Source: an uncultured Bacteroidales bacterium (lineage in GTDB: Bacteria > Bacteroidota > Bacteroidia > Bacteroidales > Paludibacteraceae). Taken from it: a stretch of 64,000 nucleotides of DNA. The translations under genes were made by a program, and so were the position numbers. Below the pieces are notes generated by a model that was given only the letters and a program-made list of their open reading frames with translations, was not told the DNA's origin and ran no database searches. The stretch lies in assembly GCA_902785605.1 (NCBI GenBank), contig CACZZL010000003.1:1-64000 (forward strand). The letters are read 5' to 3'. Shown one piece after another: positions 1-7,285 of this stretch; the stretch's first letter is position 1; each line of letters begins with the position of its first letter.

Positions 1-201
1 AGATTATATTAAAAATAATTCTTCGTAGCGATGATTTTATAATTAATATTTTTCTCCTTCGGCGGCAATTACATCCTTTGGATGTGAGGTACGTACGCTG
101 GCGCGACGTGCAAATTTATTTGTAAGCGGCGCGGTGATGTGCGGAACTCATAAGCGCTAAAGCGCAATTGCCGATGAAGGTATAATCTTTATAATTTTCA
201 A
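1..201. other. Intergenic region downstream of mutA
   Basis: No coding region is visible. The stretch holds two small perfect inverted repeats: ACATCC-TTT-GGATGT at 71-85 and GCGCT-AA-AGCGC at 154-165. A TAAATTTG box lies on the minus strand at 111-118, but it has no matching -33 element 23 bases upstream. In Bacteroidales the large mutase subunit gene mutB usually follows mutA, so the region may be a mutA-mutB spacer whose mutB lies left of the window. That is inference. Confidence 0.5.
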
Positions 202-2130
202 TTATTTCTTCAGCAGTTGTTGGTTAAACGATTTGAGGGTCTCGAGGACGTTGCAACGGACGTGGATGAAGTTGGTGATGCCGAGCTTCTGGAGGTCCTC
301 CATACATGCCGGAGCACCGGCAACGATGAAGAGCTCTTTCTTGCCCTGCAGCTTCTTCCATGCCTTCGGCGCGAGGTCGGCGTACTCGTCGTCAGACGAA
401 CAGAGGACGATGATGTCCGCTTTCGCCTTGCGGGCTGCCTTGATACCTTCGGCGATAGTGGCAAAGCCGTTGTTGTCGATGACCTTGTATCCCGCGCACG
501 CGAGGAAGTTACAACTGAACTGCGCACGCGCAATACGCATTGCGAGGTTACCGATGGTCAGCATGAACGCAACCGGCTGTTTCTTAGCGCCTTCGGTCTC
601 CAGACGCAGCTGTTCAAACTCTTCGGCAGCACGTGCTACGGGCAGCGTCGGGAGCGCGTTCTCGCAGGAACTACCGCAACCGCAAGCAGCCTGCTTCTTA
701 TCCGTCTTGCACGTACAAATACTACTGCAAGCCCCGGCGTCGGCTTTGATCTTCTTGCCTGCTTTCTCGGCGAAGTTCGGGAACTGGTTGGAACCAAGGA
801 GTACCTCTTTGCGTTTAGCGACGTCAGCGAGACGCGCCTTGAGGTTAGCTGCCATGTGCTCTTGTACCTTGCCTTCGGAAACGAGCTGGTACATACCGCC
901 GCGCTCTTGGATATCGAGGAACTGCTTCCAAGCCTCTGCGGCAATCGAAGCCGTCAGGTTCTCGAGGTAGTACGAACCCGCTGCGGGGTCAACGACCTTA
1001 TCGAAGTGTGCCTCTTCCTTGAGCAAGAGCTGCTGGTTACGGGCGATACGCTTGGAGAAATCCGTCGGACGCTCGTAGGTGATGTCGAACGGCGTAACGG
1101 TGATCTCATCCACACCTGCGAGCGCCGCACTCATGGTCTCGGTCTGCGAACGAAGCAGGTTCACGTACGCATCGAAGATAGTCATATTGAAACGGCTGGT
1201 CTCTGCGCTCACGTTCATCTTGGCGGCGTTGCGGAGGGCGGTGGTGAAGATCGGGTCTTTGTATGCCTCAACGATCTTTGCCCACAGCAGACGGCCTGCG
1301 CGGAACTTAGCAATCTCCATGAAATAGTTACCGCCGATACCCATATTGAAACGGATGGCGTTGGCTGCGCGGTAGTTCGGGATGCCTGCCTCGGTCATCA
1401 TCGTCATGTACTCGGCACCCCAAGCGAGTGCGTACGCGAGCTCCTGAGCCGCATAAGCGCCGGAGTTATTGAGGATGACGCTGTTGACGCCTACTACGCG
1501 GTAACCCGGCAGCGACTTGGCTGCTTTGACGGTCTCCGCAATCTTCTCCGATACCTGCTCACGGGTCAGAGCTTTGCCCTTGAGGAGCATGTTCTTAATC
1601 GGATCGACGTTGATCGAACCCACAAGACCCTTCGTGTCGTAACCCATACGACCGTAGTAACGCACGAGGGTGTTCGCCAGCTTCGGCGCTGCGCAGGCGC
1701 AAATGGAGAAGTTGATAGCTACTGCCGGTGCATAAACGCCGTTGAGCAGCGTTTTGATGAAGTTGTACGTCAGTTTGTCTTTATCGAGACAGAAACCGAG
1801 GGACGTGATACCTTTGTTGAGCACCTCGAGGGCTTTCTCGTTCGCCTTGCGTGCGTTCTTGCAAGCGCAGATGTTCTGGCGGATTGCCCATTCGTTGTTT
1901 GTACGCGTACCGCGGACGTAGGGGAACTGACCGGGCGCGGAGACGGTGGTCTTCAGGCCTTTGAGGTCCTCACGGCGGTAGAACGGCTGCACGTTGAATC
2001 CTTCCGGCGTGCGCCATACCAACTTCTTGTCGAAGTCGGCACCTTTCAGGTCAGCGATGATTTTGTCCTTCCATACTTGCGTGGAGACCGGCGCAAAATC
2101 CGCTAACATGTTTACTTTGTTGTCTGCCAT
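202..2130 (-). CDS. mutA: Methylmalonyl-CoA mutase small (beta) subunit
   Basis: This is the non-catalytic partner of MutB in the B12-dependent heterodimer that interconverts methylmalonyl-CoA and succinyl-CoA, a step of propionate formation. The 642 residues give an N-terminal TIM-barrel half (about 40-450, with DPAAGSYYLE at 381-390 and GSNQFPN at 446-452) and a C-terminal flavodoxin-like half (about 500-642). The C-terminal half lacks the DxHxxG cobalamin motif, as expected for the small subunit. The linker is odd: six cysteines (468, 472, 474, 483, 485, 489) lie within 22 residues, and two CxC pairs occur further upstream (88/90 and 144/146). The start at 2130 follows a good promoter at 2233-2263. 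The GTPase chaperone meaB is 24 kb away on the other strand. Confidence 0.95.
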   Translation of the reverse strand: MADNKVNMLADFAPVSTQVWKDKIIADLKGADFDKKLVWRTPEGFNVQPFYRREDLKGLKTTVSAPGQFPYVRGTRTNNEWAIRQNICACKNARKANEKALEVLNKGITSLGFCLDKDKLTYNFIKTLLNGVYAPAVAINFSICACAAPKLANTLVRYYGRMGYDTKGLVGSINVDPIKNMLLKGKALTREQVSEKIAETVKAAKSLPGYRVVGVNSVILNNSGAYAAQELAYALAWGAEYMTMMTEAGIPNYRAANAIRFNMGIGGNYFMEIAKFRAGRLLWAKIVEAYKDPIFTTALRNAAKMNVSAETSRFNMTIFDAYVNLLRSQTETMSAALAGVDEITVTPFDITYERPTDFSKRIARNQQLLLKEEAHFDKVVDPAAGSYYLENLTASIAAEAWKQFLDIQERGGMYQLVSEGKVQEHMAANLKARLADVAKRKEVLLGSNQFPNFAEKAGKKIKADAGACSSICTCKTDKKQAACGCGSSCENALPTLPVARAAEEFEQLRLETEGAKKQPVAFMLTIGNLAMRIARAQFSCNFLACAGYKVIDNNGFATIAEGIKAARKAKADIIVLCSSDDEYADLAPKAWKKLQGKKELFIVAGAPACMEDLQKLGITNFIHVRCNVLETLKSFNQQLLKK

Positions 2131-2146
2131 AAAATTGTGTTTTTTG

Positions 2147-2220
2147 GTTATTACGTTATATCGTTATTACGTTATTACGACGTGATTTTAAAAAATTTTC
2201 GGCTTTCGCAGCCCTGCGAA
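2147..2220. repeat. ATTACGTT-type tract and 5' hairpin in the mutA leader
   Basis: The mutA leader contains a short-period tract built on TTATTACG (about 2147-2183). Next to the predicted transcript start is a perfect stem TTCGCAG-CC-CTGCGAA (2205-2220). A stem at the extreme 5' end could protect the mRNA; this is inference. The tract belongs to the same kind of short-word repeats seen throughout the window. Confidence 0.5.
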
Positions 2221-2232
2221 CCAAAAATCGCA

Positions 2233-2263
2233 CAAAGTTAGCACTTTTTTTTGAAACCTGCAA
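2233..2263 (-). promoter_or_regulatory. Promoter of mutA
   Basis: On the minus strand, TTGCAGGTTTC (from 2263) is followed 23 bases later by the -7 box TAACTTTG (2240-2233). Transcription should start near 2226, giving a leader of about 95 bases. Confidence 0.7.
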
Positions 2264-2362
2264 ATATTTTTTCATTTTTTAACAAAATAGTGCTCCGAAT
2301 ACGCACAAAACGGCATTTTTTGCCTTTTTCCATCAGTCCCGCGCGATTTCTGTCATTTTTTT

Positions 2363-2393
2363 TTGCACATGTCAAAAATTAATAGTAATTTTG
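2363..2393 (+). promoter_or_regulatory. Promoter of the 2425 gene pair
   Basis: The -33 element TTGCACATGTC (2363-2373) and -7 box TAATTTTG (2386-2393) have the 23-base register shared by promoters in this window. The start point is near 2400, about 25 bases before the ATG at 2425. Confidence 0.8.
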
Positions 2394-2424
2394 CAGGCAA
2401 ATTGAACAATAAAACCCAACAAAT

Positions 2425-2820
2425 ATGAAAAAATTCTTCTTCCTTTTAGCAACCTCCCTGCTGACGCTGAGCGTGATGGCACAGGAGAAGTTCTCGTTTG
2501 TCATCCAAGGCAGCGAGAACATGTATAACCAGGTACGCGTAGTCAACCAAACATCGTTGCAACAGATCCGTTGCCGCGTTGTGGTGCTGGACGATGACGA
2601 CCGCATTCTCTCGATCTACGGCACCTACGACCTGAACGGTTCCGGCGATTCGGACACCAACACCAGCCGTATCAGCCGCGGCACCAAACTCGGCCTGCAG
2701 TTCCCCGACGACTTCGACCATGAACTGCTCTACACCGTCGAGTACCGCGACTATCCCCTCTTCGACGCGGTCGATATCATCCTCTACGACAAGAACAGCG
2801 ACTTCAACTCCGAGTTCTAA
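2425..2820 (+). CDS. Small secreted protein of unknown function
   Basis: The family is not recognised. The 131-residue product starts with a clear signal peptide (lysines, then a hydrophobic stretch, cleavage probably after MAQ at about residue 20). The remaining about 110 residues are acidic and rich in beta-prone and Asp/Ser/Arg residues, with a DDDDR run near the middle and no cysteines after the signal. It is therefore probably a periplasmic or extracellular beta-rich domain. The gene has its own promoter at 2363-2393 and lies two bases before the esterase lipoprotein gene, so the two are co-transcribed. No enzymatic motif is visible. Confidence 0.8.
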   Translation: MKKFFFLLATSLLTLSVMAQEKFSFVIQGSENMYNQVRVVNQTSLQQIRCRVVVLDDDDRILSIYGTYDLNGSGDSDTNTSRISRGTKLGLQFPDDFDHELLYTVEYRDYPLFDAVDIILYDKNSDFNSEF

Positions 2821-2822
2821 TT

Positions 2823-3593
2823 ATGAAAAATGTAATTAATCGCGCCCTTGCGGCAGAGAAAAAGTTCTTCATTCTTATCGCCGCGGCTTGCCTGGCAGCC
2901 TGCGGGACTCAGCAGCCGCAAACACCCGAGTTGGGAACAACCATGCGGGACACCATCAACAACGTACCGTGTGTGGTGTACGTACCCTATAAATGTGAGA
3001 GGTTAGAGGCGAAAGGCGAAAAGTACCCCGTCTTGTACTTGCAGCACGGCATGTGGGGCAACGAGAACGACTGGACGGAGAAAGGGAACCTGCTGCCTAT
3101 CATGGATTCGCTGCTCCAACTCGGCCAGGTCCAACCGATGGTCATTATCATGCCCGACAATTGCCCCGGCAAACCGACGTATGAACAGGAGCGGGACAGC
3201 GCCACGAACGGCCAATGGGAAGCTCATTTCGCGGACTTCATGGCCGAAGCGGAGAGCAAGTACCCGATCAGTTCCGAGCCTAGTCAGCGCGCTATTGCCG
3301 GTCTGTCGATGGGCGGCTATCACACCATGCGCGTGAGTCATGTGCTCAAAGGCCAATTCGCCTATGTCGGCATGTTCTCTGCTGCCACGTTCGTTCATAA
3401 TGCGCCGGAGGACTACCAACTGTTCTGGATCGGAATCGGCAAGGACGATTTCCTGTATCAGCCCCATCAGGCCTACCGCCAATGGCTGGAAACGAACCAT
3501 GTGGAGTACACCTACTACGAGAGCGAAGGCGGGCATGATTGGCCCAATTGGCAGGATTATATCACCCGTTTCTTGCCTAAACTGTTCAAATAG
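2823..3593 (+). CDS. Lipoprotein alpha/beta-hydrolase, esterase D / feruloyl-esterase-like
   Basis: A predicted serine esterase of the PHB-depolymerase/esterase D type, anchored to a membrane by lipid. The signal peptide ends in a lipobox LAAC with Cys27. The hydrolase core shows the oxyanion region LYLQHGMWGNENDW (about 71-84), the nucleophile elbow GLSMGG with Ser162, and a C-terminal GGHDW with the likely catalytic His238. The acid is probably an Asp in the GKDD segment about 30 residues before it. The substrate cannot be read from sequence; relatives cleave acyl or feruloyl esters of polysaccharides or short-chain esters. Residues 58-67 (CERLEAKGEK) are encoded by a short-word repeat tract (2997-3024). 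The gene is directly behind the secreted protein at 2425. Confidence 0.85.
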   Translation: MKNVINRALAAEKKFFILIAAACLAACGTQQPQTPELGTTMRDTINNVPCVVYVPYKCERLEAKGEKYPVLYLQHGMWGNENDWTEKGNLLPIMDSLLQLGQVQPMVIIMPDNCPGKPTYEQERDSATNGQWEAHFADFMAEAESKYPISSEPSQRAIAGLSMGGYHTMRVSHVLKGQFAYVGMFSAATFVHNAPEDYQLFWIGIGKDDFLYQPHQAYRQWLETNHVEYTYYESEGGHDWPNWQDYITRFLPKLFK

Positions 3594-3601
3594 GAGCTAA
3601 T

Positions 3602-3706
3602 ATGAGAAAACTGATTTTAGTTGCAGGTGCGCGCAAAAAAAAAGTTTGGCGAACCTTGCACATGTCAGAAATTTTTACTACCTTTGCAGTCCATTTCCGT
3701 TAGACA
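3602..3706 (+). pseudogene. Truncated ORF, possible remnant of a third operon gene
   Basis: Eight bases after the esterase stop, an ATG opens a frame of 34 residues. It starts like a signal peptide (MRKLILVAGA) and then runs into a poly-A stretch, a complete promoter (3656-3686) and a stop. The beginning looks genuine, but the rest is promoter sequence read as protein. It is best explained as the 5' stub of a deleted secreted-protein gene; a chance ORF is the alternative. Confidence 0.4.
3656..3686 (+). promoter_or_regulatory. Orphan promoter facing a terminator
   Basis: This is a full-strength match: TTGCACATGTC (3656-3666) and TACCTTTG (3679-3686) in the 23-base register. No gene follows on this strand, only the hairpin at 3708-3735 and the convergent endonuclease operon. 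Confidence 0.75.
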
Positions 3707-3738
3707 AAAGAAGCGACTCGAAAGAGCCGCTTCTTTTT
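3693..3738 (+). ncRNA. Candidate tiny RNA between orphan promoter and hairpin
   Basis: Transcription from the promoter at 3656-3686 should begin near 3693 and meet a stem with a GAAA loop and a T-run at 3708-3738. That would give an RNA of about 45 bases with a 15-base single-stranded 5' end. If the hairpin is read through, the RNA would be antisense to the 3' end of the endonuclease gene. The candidate rests only on position and motif and may be a remnant of gene loss. Confidence 0.35.
3708..3738. terminator. Bidirectional terminator hairpin, arm type shared with 10842
   Basis: Arms AAGAAGCGACTC (3708-3719) and GAGCCGCTTCTT (3724-3735) enclose a GAAA loop. On the plus strand one A-C mismatch remains and TTT follows. 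On the minus strand the same position is a G-U pair and the stem is fully paired, followed by TTTTG. It therefore best serves the minus-strand endonuclease operon ending at 3785. Confidence 0.75.
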
Positions 3739-3807
3739 GGGTTACGGGTTACCGGTGACGGGACGACCGAGGATGGGTTATGGGTTACCGGTTACCGGTT
3801 ACGGGAC
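3739..3807. repeat. GGGTTACGGG-type short-word tract across a stop codon
   Basis: The tract consists of variants of GGGTTACGGG / GGTTACCGG. It runs from the terminator into the end of the endonuclease gene, supplying its stop codon (3785-3787) and the last residues (GRPVTGNR). The closest relative is the tract at 9349-9410. Confidence 0.75.
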
Positions 3808-5467
3808 GGCCGAGGAGGTCGTAGAGATGGTCGCCGACAACTATGTAGAGTTGATCTCCGATCAGGATTTTTCGATTCTCGATGAGCGATTCTTGGTTCT
3901 CAATACCCGTGGTGTTGCAGTCGGTGAGGTAGGCCGAATAGGTTGTGCCGGAACCGGTGGCGTTGATGACCACACGGGTGAAACCGATACCCTGGCCGGC
4001 GTTGTAGTTGGTGCTGAACGTCAGCGGCGACGAGCCGGAGAGGTGCCGGGTATTGGTCCAGGTGTAGTCGGTGAGCGTCTTGCCGTTGGTCGCCACGATG
4101 GTCGCGATCGGCGTGGTACCTGCTTTGACATCGAGGTCACAGTACTGCGTACCGCCGTAGGTGCGCATGTTGATCTCAATCGACGCCAGACCGGCCAGGT
4201 TGATCTCGGGCGAAGTGAGCATTTTGTCCTTGTCGAGCAACCAGTACGAACCGTTGATCGACGCCGTGTTGGTCCAACCGTCCTGATGGTCCGTATCGTA
4301 GGTATAAACGACCGGTTCAACAGCCGCTCCTGCCTCGCCGTGGGCGAAGACCGCGTAGTACGTCACATCGGCCGTGACAGCGGGGAAATCACCCACTTGC
4401 TTATAGAGGACAGGCGCGGTGTCGGTCGGAGCCGCAAGAGGCGCTGTCGTCCAACCCATGAACGAGTCGCTCGTCACGGAGCACGATACGGGTTCAGCCG
4501 GCAGGGTTGTGATGGCACGGCCGACGATGATGGAGTCGGTTAAGATCTCCGTGCCGCAGACAGACCAGGTCACGCCGTACTTGGTGACCGTTCCCGGGTC
4601 ATAACCGCCGCCTTCACAGGTCGGGGTCATGGTCGAGAGGTCGATCGTCTGCCCTACCCGATTGCCCCAGATGTACTCGGCCAGTTCGGGGTAATCGATG
4701 AACGGATTGCGGTTATGCTGAATGCCGTACACGGCCTGGTTACGGTCGATCTCCTTCTGCGAGACAGGGTCCTGACGGTGCCAGGTGAGCAGGAAAGAGA
4801 GGCTGTAGGCCGTGAGGTTCGTCGGGCCGGATGTGAACATCTTGGCGCCGTTGCCGGAGTTGAGCGTGTTGGAACGGTAGCGCGCGACCATGTAGAAGAA
4901 CGAACGCGCGAAATCACCTTTGTACTCGTCGTCGGGTTCATAGCACGTGCCGATGCCGGACGTGGTGGACGAACCCAGTTTGCCCTTACCGTGATGCTGC
5001 GGGTCGCCGCTGAAACCGCTAAAACCGCCACTGACTACCCCATAGGGGTAGTTCGAACGGAGGTTATTGATGCGCGCGTCGGTCGGATAGACGTTGAACA
5101 GGTCCGAGACCATGGGACCCGAGCCGAGCCAGGACTGGCACACGAGGTGCTCTTTGTTCCAACCGTCGCAGACGTATTTCTGCGGTTTGTTCGCGTCCGC
5201 CATCGTGAAATGACAGGTCGAGTACATGTCCCAGAGCGAATCGGCATAGAAGTCCGTCTGCTCGTAGTACGGCTCGAGACCGGCATAGGAGATGACGGTA
5301 TGGTCGTCGATGATGGCGCAGAGCGCGTTGAGGATCGCATCCGCGTTCTTCTTACCATCCACGGTAGCGTAGTAGTTCTGCGGAACCTCGGCTACGCCGA
5401 TCACGACATTTGCAAATGTACAAAGTGACCATGTACAAAGTACAAAGGCTGTTATTATCTTTCTCAT
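3785..5467 (-). CDS. Secreted endonuclease I family nuclease, copy 2 (divergent)
   Basis: This 560-residue protein is predicted to be exported by its signal peptide (residues 1-19). Its nuclease domain (about 25-280) is of the endonuclease I, His-Me-finger type. It contains NKEHLVCQSW with candidate catalytic His107, a PTDARINNLRSNYPYG segment, GDFARSFFYMVARY, and DYPELAEYIWG at the domain end. The usual motif is NREHxxPxSWF; here the Pro-Lys is replaced by Cys-Gln, so activity is less certain than in copy 1. Next come a Bacteroidetes repeat-like segment (TADVTYYAVFA), a jelly-roll-like domain and a tail LYDLLGRPV resembling T9SS/por-type sorting tails. Its start codon overlaps the stop of copy 1 (ATGA), so translation is coupled. 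The signal-peptide region contains a GTACAAAG repeat. Confidence 0.85.
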   Translation of the reverse strand: MRKIITAFVLCTWSLCTFANVVIGVAEVPQNYYATVDGKKNADAILNALCAIIDDHTVISYAGLEPYYEQTDFYADSLWDMYSTCHFTMADANKPQKYVCDGWNKEHLVCQSWLGSGPMVSDLFNVYPTDARINNLRSNYPYGVVSGGFSGFSGDPQHHGKGKLGSSTTSGIGTCYEPDDEYKGDFARSFFYMVARYRSNTLNSGNGAKMFTSGPTNLTAYSLSFLLTWHRQDPVSQKEIDRNQAVYGIQHNRNPFIDYPELAEYIWGNRVGQTIDLSTMTPTCEGGGYDPGTVTKYGVTWSVCGTEILTDSIIVGRAITTLPAEPVSCSVTSDSFMGWTTAPLAAPTDTAPVLYKQVGDFPAVTADVTYYAVFAHGEAGAAVEPVVYTYDTDHQDGWTNTASINGSYWLLDKDKMLTSPEINLAGLASIEINMRTYGGTQYCDLDVKAGTTPIATIVATNGKTLTDYTWTNTRHLSGSSPLTFSTNYNAGQGIGFTRVVINATGSGTTYSAYLTDCNTTGIENQESLIENRKILIGDQLYIVVGDHLYDLLGRPVTGNR

Positions 5468-7245
5468 TTTACGCGTTGGCCTTGGAGGTTGAACAGTTGA
5501 TCGTTGATTTGCAGGAAGATCTGTCCACCGACGAGGATCTTGCGTGCCACCACATCTTCGTCAGCAACCAGTTCCACTTCATCACCGGTCTGGCACGAAG
5601 TAATATAGCGTTCGTAAGCGACACCAGCGCCGGTAGCGTTGATTACGACAGAAGAGAAGCCGATACCCTTGTTGGCTGCTGCATTGGAGCAAGTGAATGT
5701 GAGCGGAGAGAAACCGGTGAGGGTTTGGGTATTGTTCCATGTATATTCCGTCATCGTACTGCCAGCTGTCGCTTCGATGGTCGTGAGATGCTGATTCTCG
5801 GCATCGACGCTGAACTGGTCATACTGCGCACCGCCGTAGGTACGGATTTTTACAACGATGGAGCTCAAGCCACTCAGATCAACGGTAGGTGAAACGAGCT
5901 GTTTTCCGGCATCAAGCAACCAATAGGAACTTGTTTTGTTGGCAGTATTCGTCCATCCTGTCTGATGCTCGGCATCAAAGATGAAGACTTCAGGCATAGA
6001 GACTTCTGAAACGGCCTCTTTCGCGAAGACCGCGTAGTAGGTCACGTCGGCTGTAACGGTCGGGAAATCAGCAGGTTGGGTAAAGAGGATCGCAGGAGCG
6101 TCATCGATAGTACCGGCGATGGGTGTAGTTGTCCAACCCATGAAGATATCCGATTCGGTCGAGCATGAAACGGGTGTGTTCGGAAGAGCCATGATGGGAC
6201 AGTCCTCGCAGATTGAATCCACGTAGAGTTCTTCGCCGTTCACCGACCAAGTCACGCCGTACATAGCGCCCGGAATAGGCGGCACGAACGTACGCGCACC
6301 ATCGCTAACTCCGGGAATAAAGTCCGGATCGGTAGAGGGCATCAGGAGCGACATATCTACCGTCTCACCGGCATGCTCACCCCAGATATACTCAGCCAGA
6401 TAAGGATAGTCGATAAACGGATTGCGGTTACCTTGGGTTTGCTGGATACCGTTATTACGATCGATCTCCTTCTGCGAAACGGGATCCTCACGATGCCATT
6501 TCATCATCAGTACCACGGCTTTCTTGGTGAAGCCGAAATAGCCGGAAGGAGTATATTCTCCGGAAAAGAAATTATTGGCTGTGGTCATGTTGGCCAGTTG
6601 CCATTTGATGATGGTTCCCATGTATCCACGTGCAAAATCGCCTTTGTACTGGTCTTTGGGTTCGAAGACGTTACCTGATCCGTGAATGACTTCACCAGCC
6701 GCAGAAGCGATCGTAGGACGATCGGTTGACCAGGTACCGGCCGTTCCTGTTCCGTTTCCGTAGTAATTCTTCGCTCCGGCCACCTCACCGAACTCATCGT
6801 TGGAACGGGTACTGTTGATTTTTCCGTCCGTCGGTACAAGGTGGAAGATATCGCAACCTATACCGCTGGTAGAACCGCCAAACCAGGACTTCGGAATAGA
6901 GTGCTCACGGTTATAACAATCGCATACACCATTGTACGAACCGCATTGGTCGGAACCGAAGGTGAAAGGACACTCACCATACATGTCCCATATCTTACCG
7001 GCTTTGCCTACCGAATCTGCGGGATAGACATCGGTTTTCTTGTAAGCCGTCCACAGACCGCTATAACCCAGGGAACTGAAACCGCGGTTGGTGATAGAAC
7101 TGATAGCCGTCCAAAGCTGCTTACCTGCCAAACCGTCTGCATCTGCATAATACGCAGGAATCTGTGTAGCAGGAGTAACAGATCCTGCCCACATCATTTG
7201 CGCCACACAAAGGAGCGCAACAAAAGAGATAAAAATCTTTCTCAT
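5464..7245 (-). CDS. Secreted endonuclease I family nuclease, copy 1
   Basis: Paralogue and neighbour of the 3785-5467 gene, with the same order: signal peptide, nuclease, YYAVFA segment, beta-rich domain, sorting-like tail (LFNLQGQRV). The nuclease domain has the canonical CYNREHSIPKSWFGG with His115, plus PTDGKINSTRSNDEFG and GDFARGYMGT. It is expected to cleave DNA nonspecifically outside the cell, for nutrient or biofilm DNA. The frame stays open back to 7278, but MRKIFISF at 7245 is the proper signal-peptide start. The bases between 7245 and the lpdA stop are a TTTACAATTTAC repeat. The gene closes the cys-lpdA transcription unit together with copy 2. Confidence 0.88.
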   Translation of the reverse strand: MRKIFISFVALLCVAQMMWAGSVTPATQIPAYYADADGLAGKQLWTAISSITNRGFSSLGYSGLWTAYKKTDVYPADSVGKAGKIWDMYGECPFTFGSDQCGSYNGVCDCYNREHSIPKSWFGGSTSGIGCDIFHLVPTDGKINSTRSNDEFGEVAGAKNYYGNGTGTAGTWSTDRPTIASAAGEVIHGSGNVFEPKDQYKGDFARGYMGTIIKWQLANMTTANNFFSGEYTPSGYFGFTKKAVVLMMKWHREDPVSQKEIDRNNGIQQTQGNRNPFIDYPYLAEYIWGEHAGETVDMSLLMPSTDPDFIPGVSDGARTFVPPIPGAMYGVTWSVNGEELYVDSICEDCPIMALPNTPVSCSTESDIFMGWTTTPIAGTIDDAPAILFTQPADFPTVTADVTYYAVFAKEAVSEVSMPEVFIFDAEHQTGWTNTANKTSSYWLLDAGKQLVSPTVDLSGLSSIVVKIRTYGGAQYDQFSVDAENQHLTTIEATAGSTMTEYTWNNTQTLTGFSPLTFTCSNAAANKGIGFSSVVINATGAGVAYERYITSCQTGDEVELVADEDVVARKILVGGQIFLQINDQLFNLQGQRVK

Positions 7246-7251
7246 GGTATC

Positions 7252-7285
7252 AATCAATTTACAATTTACAATGTACAATTTACAA
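7252..7285. repeat. TTTACAATTTAC short-word tract between lpdA and endonuclease
   Basis: Reiterated ACAATTTACAATGTACAATTT words fill the whole spacer and contain the last bases of lpdA (stop at 7280-7282). A related TTACGATTTACG tract lies on the other side of lpdA. Confidence 0.7.

Noticed and set aside
217..2106. Long open frame (629 codons) antisense to mutA
   Set aside because: The mutA reading gives a complete mutase subunit. The antisense frame encodes no known motif and has no promoter; it results from codon choice in mutA.
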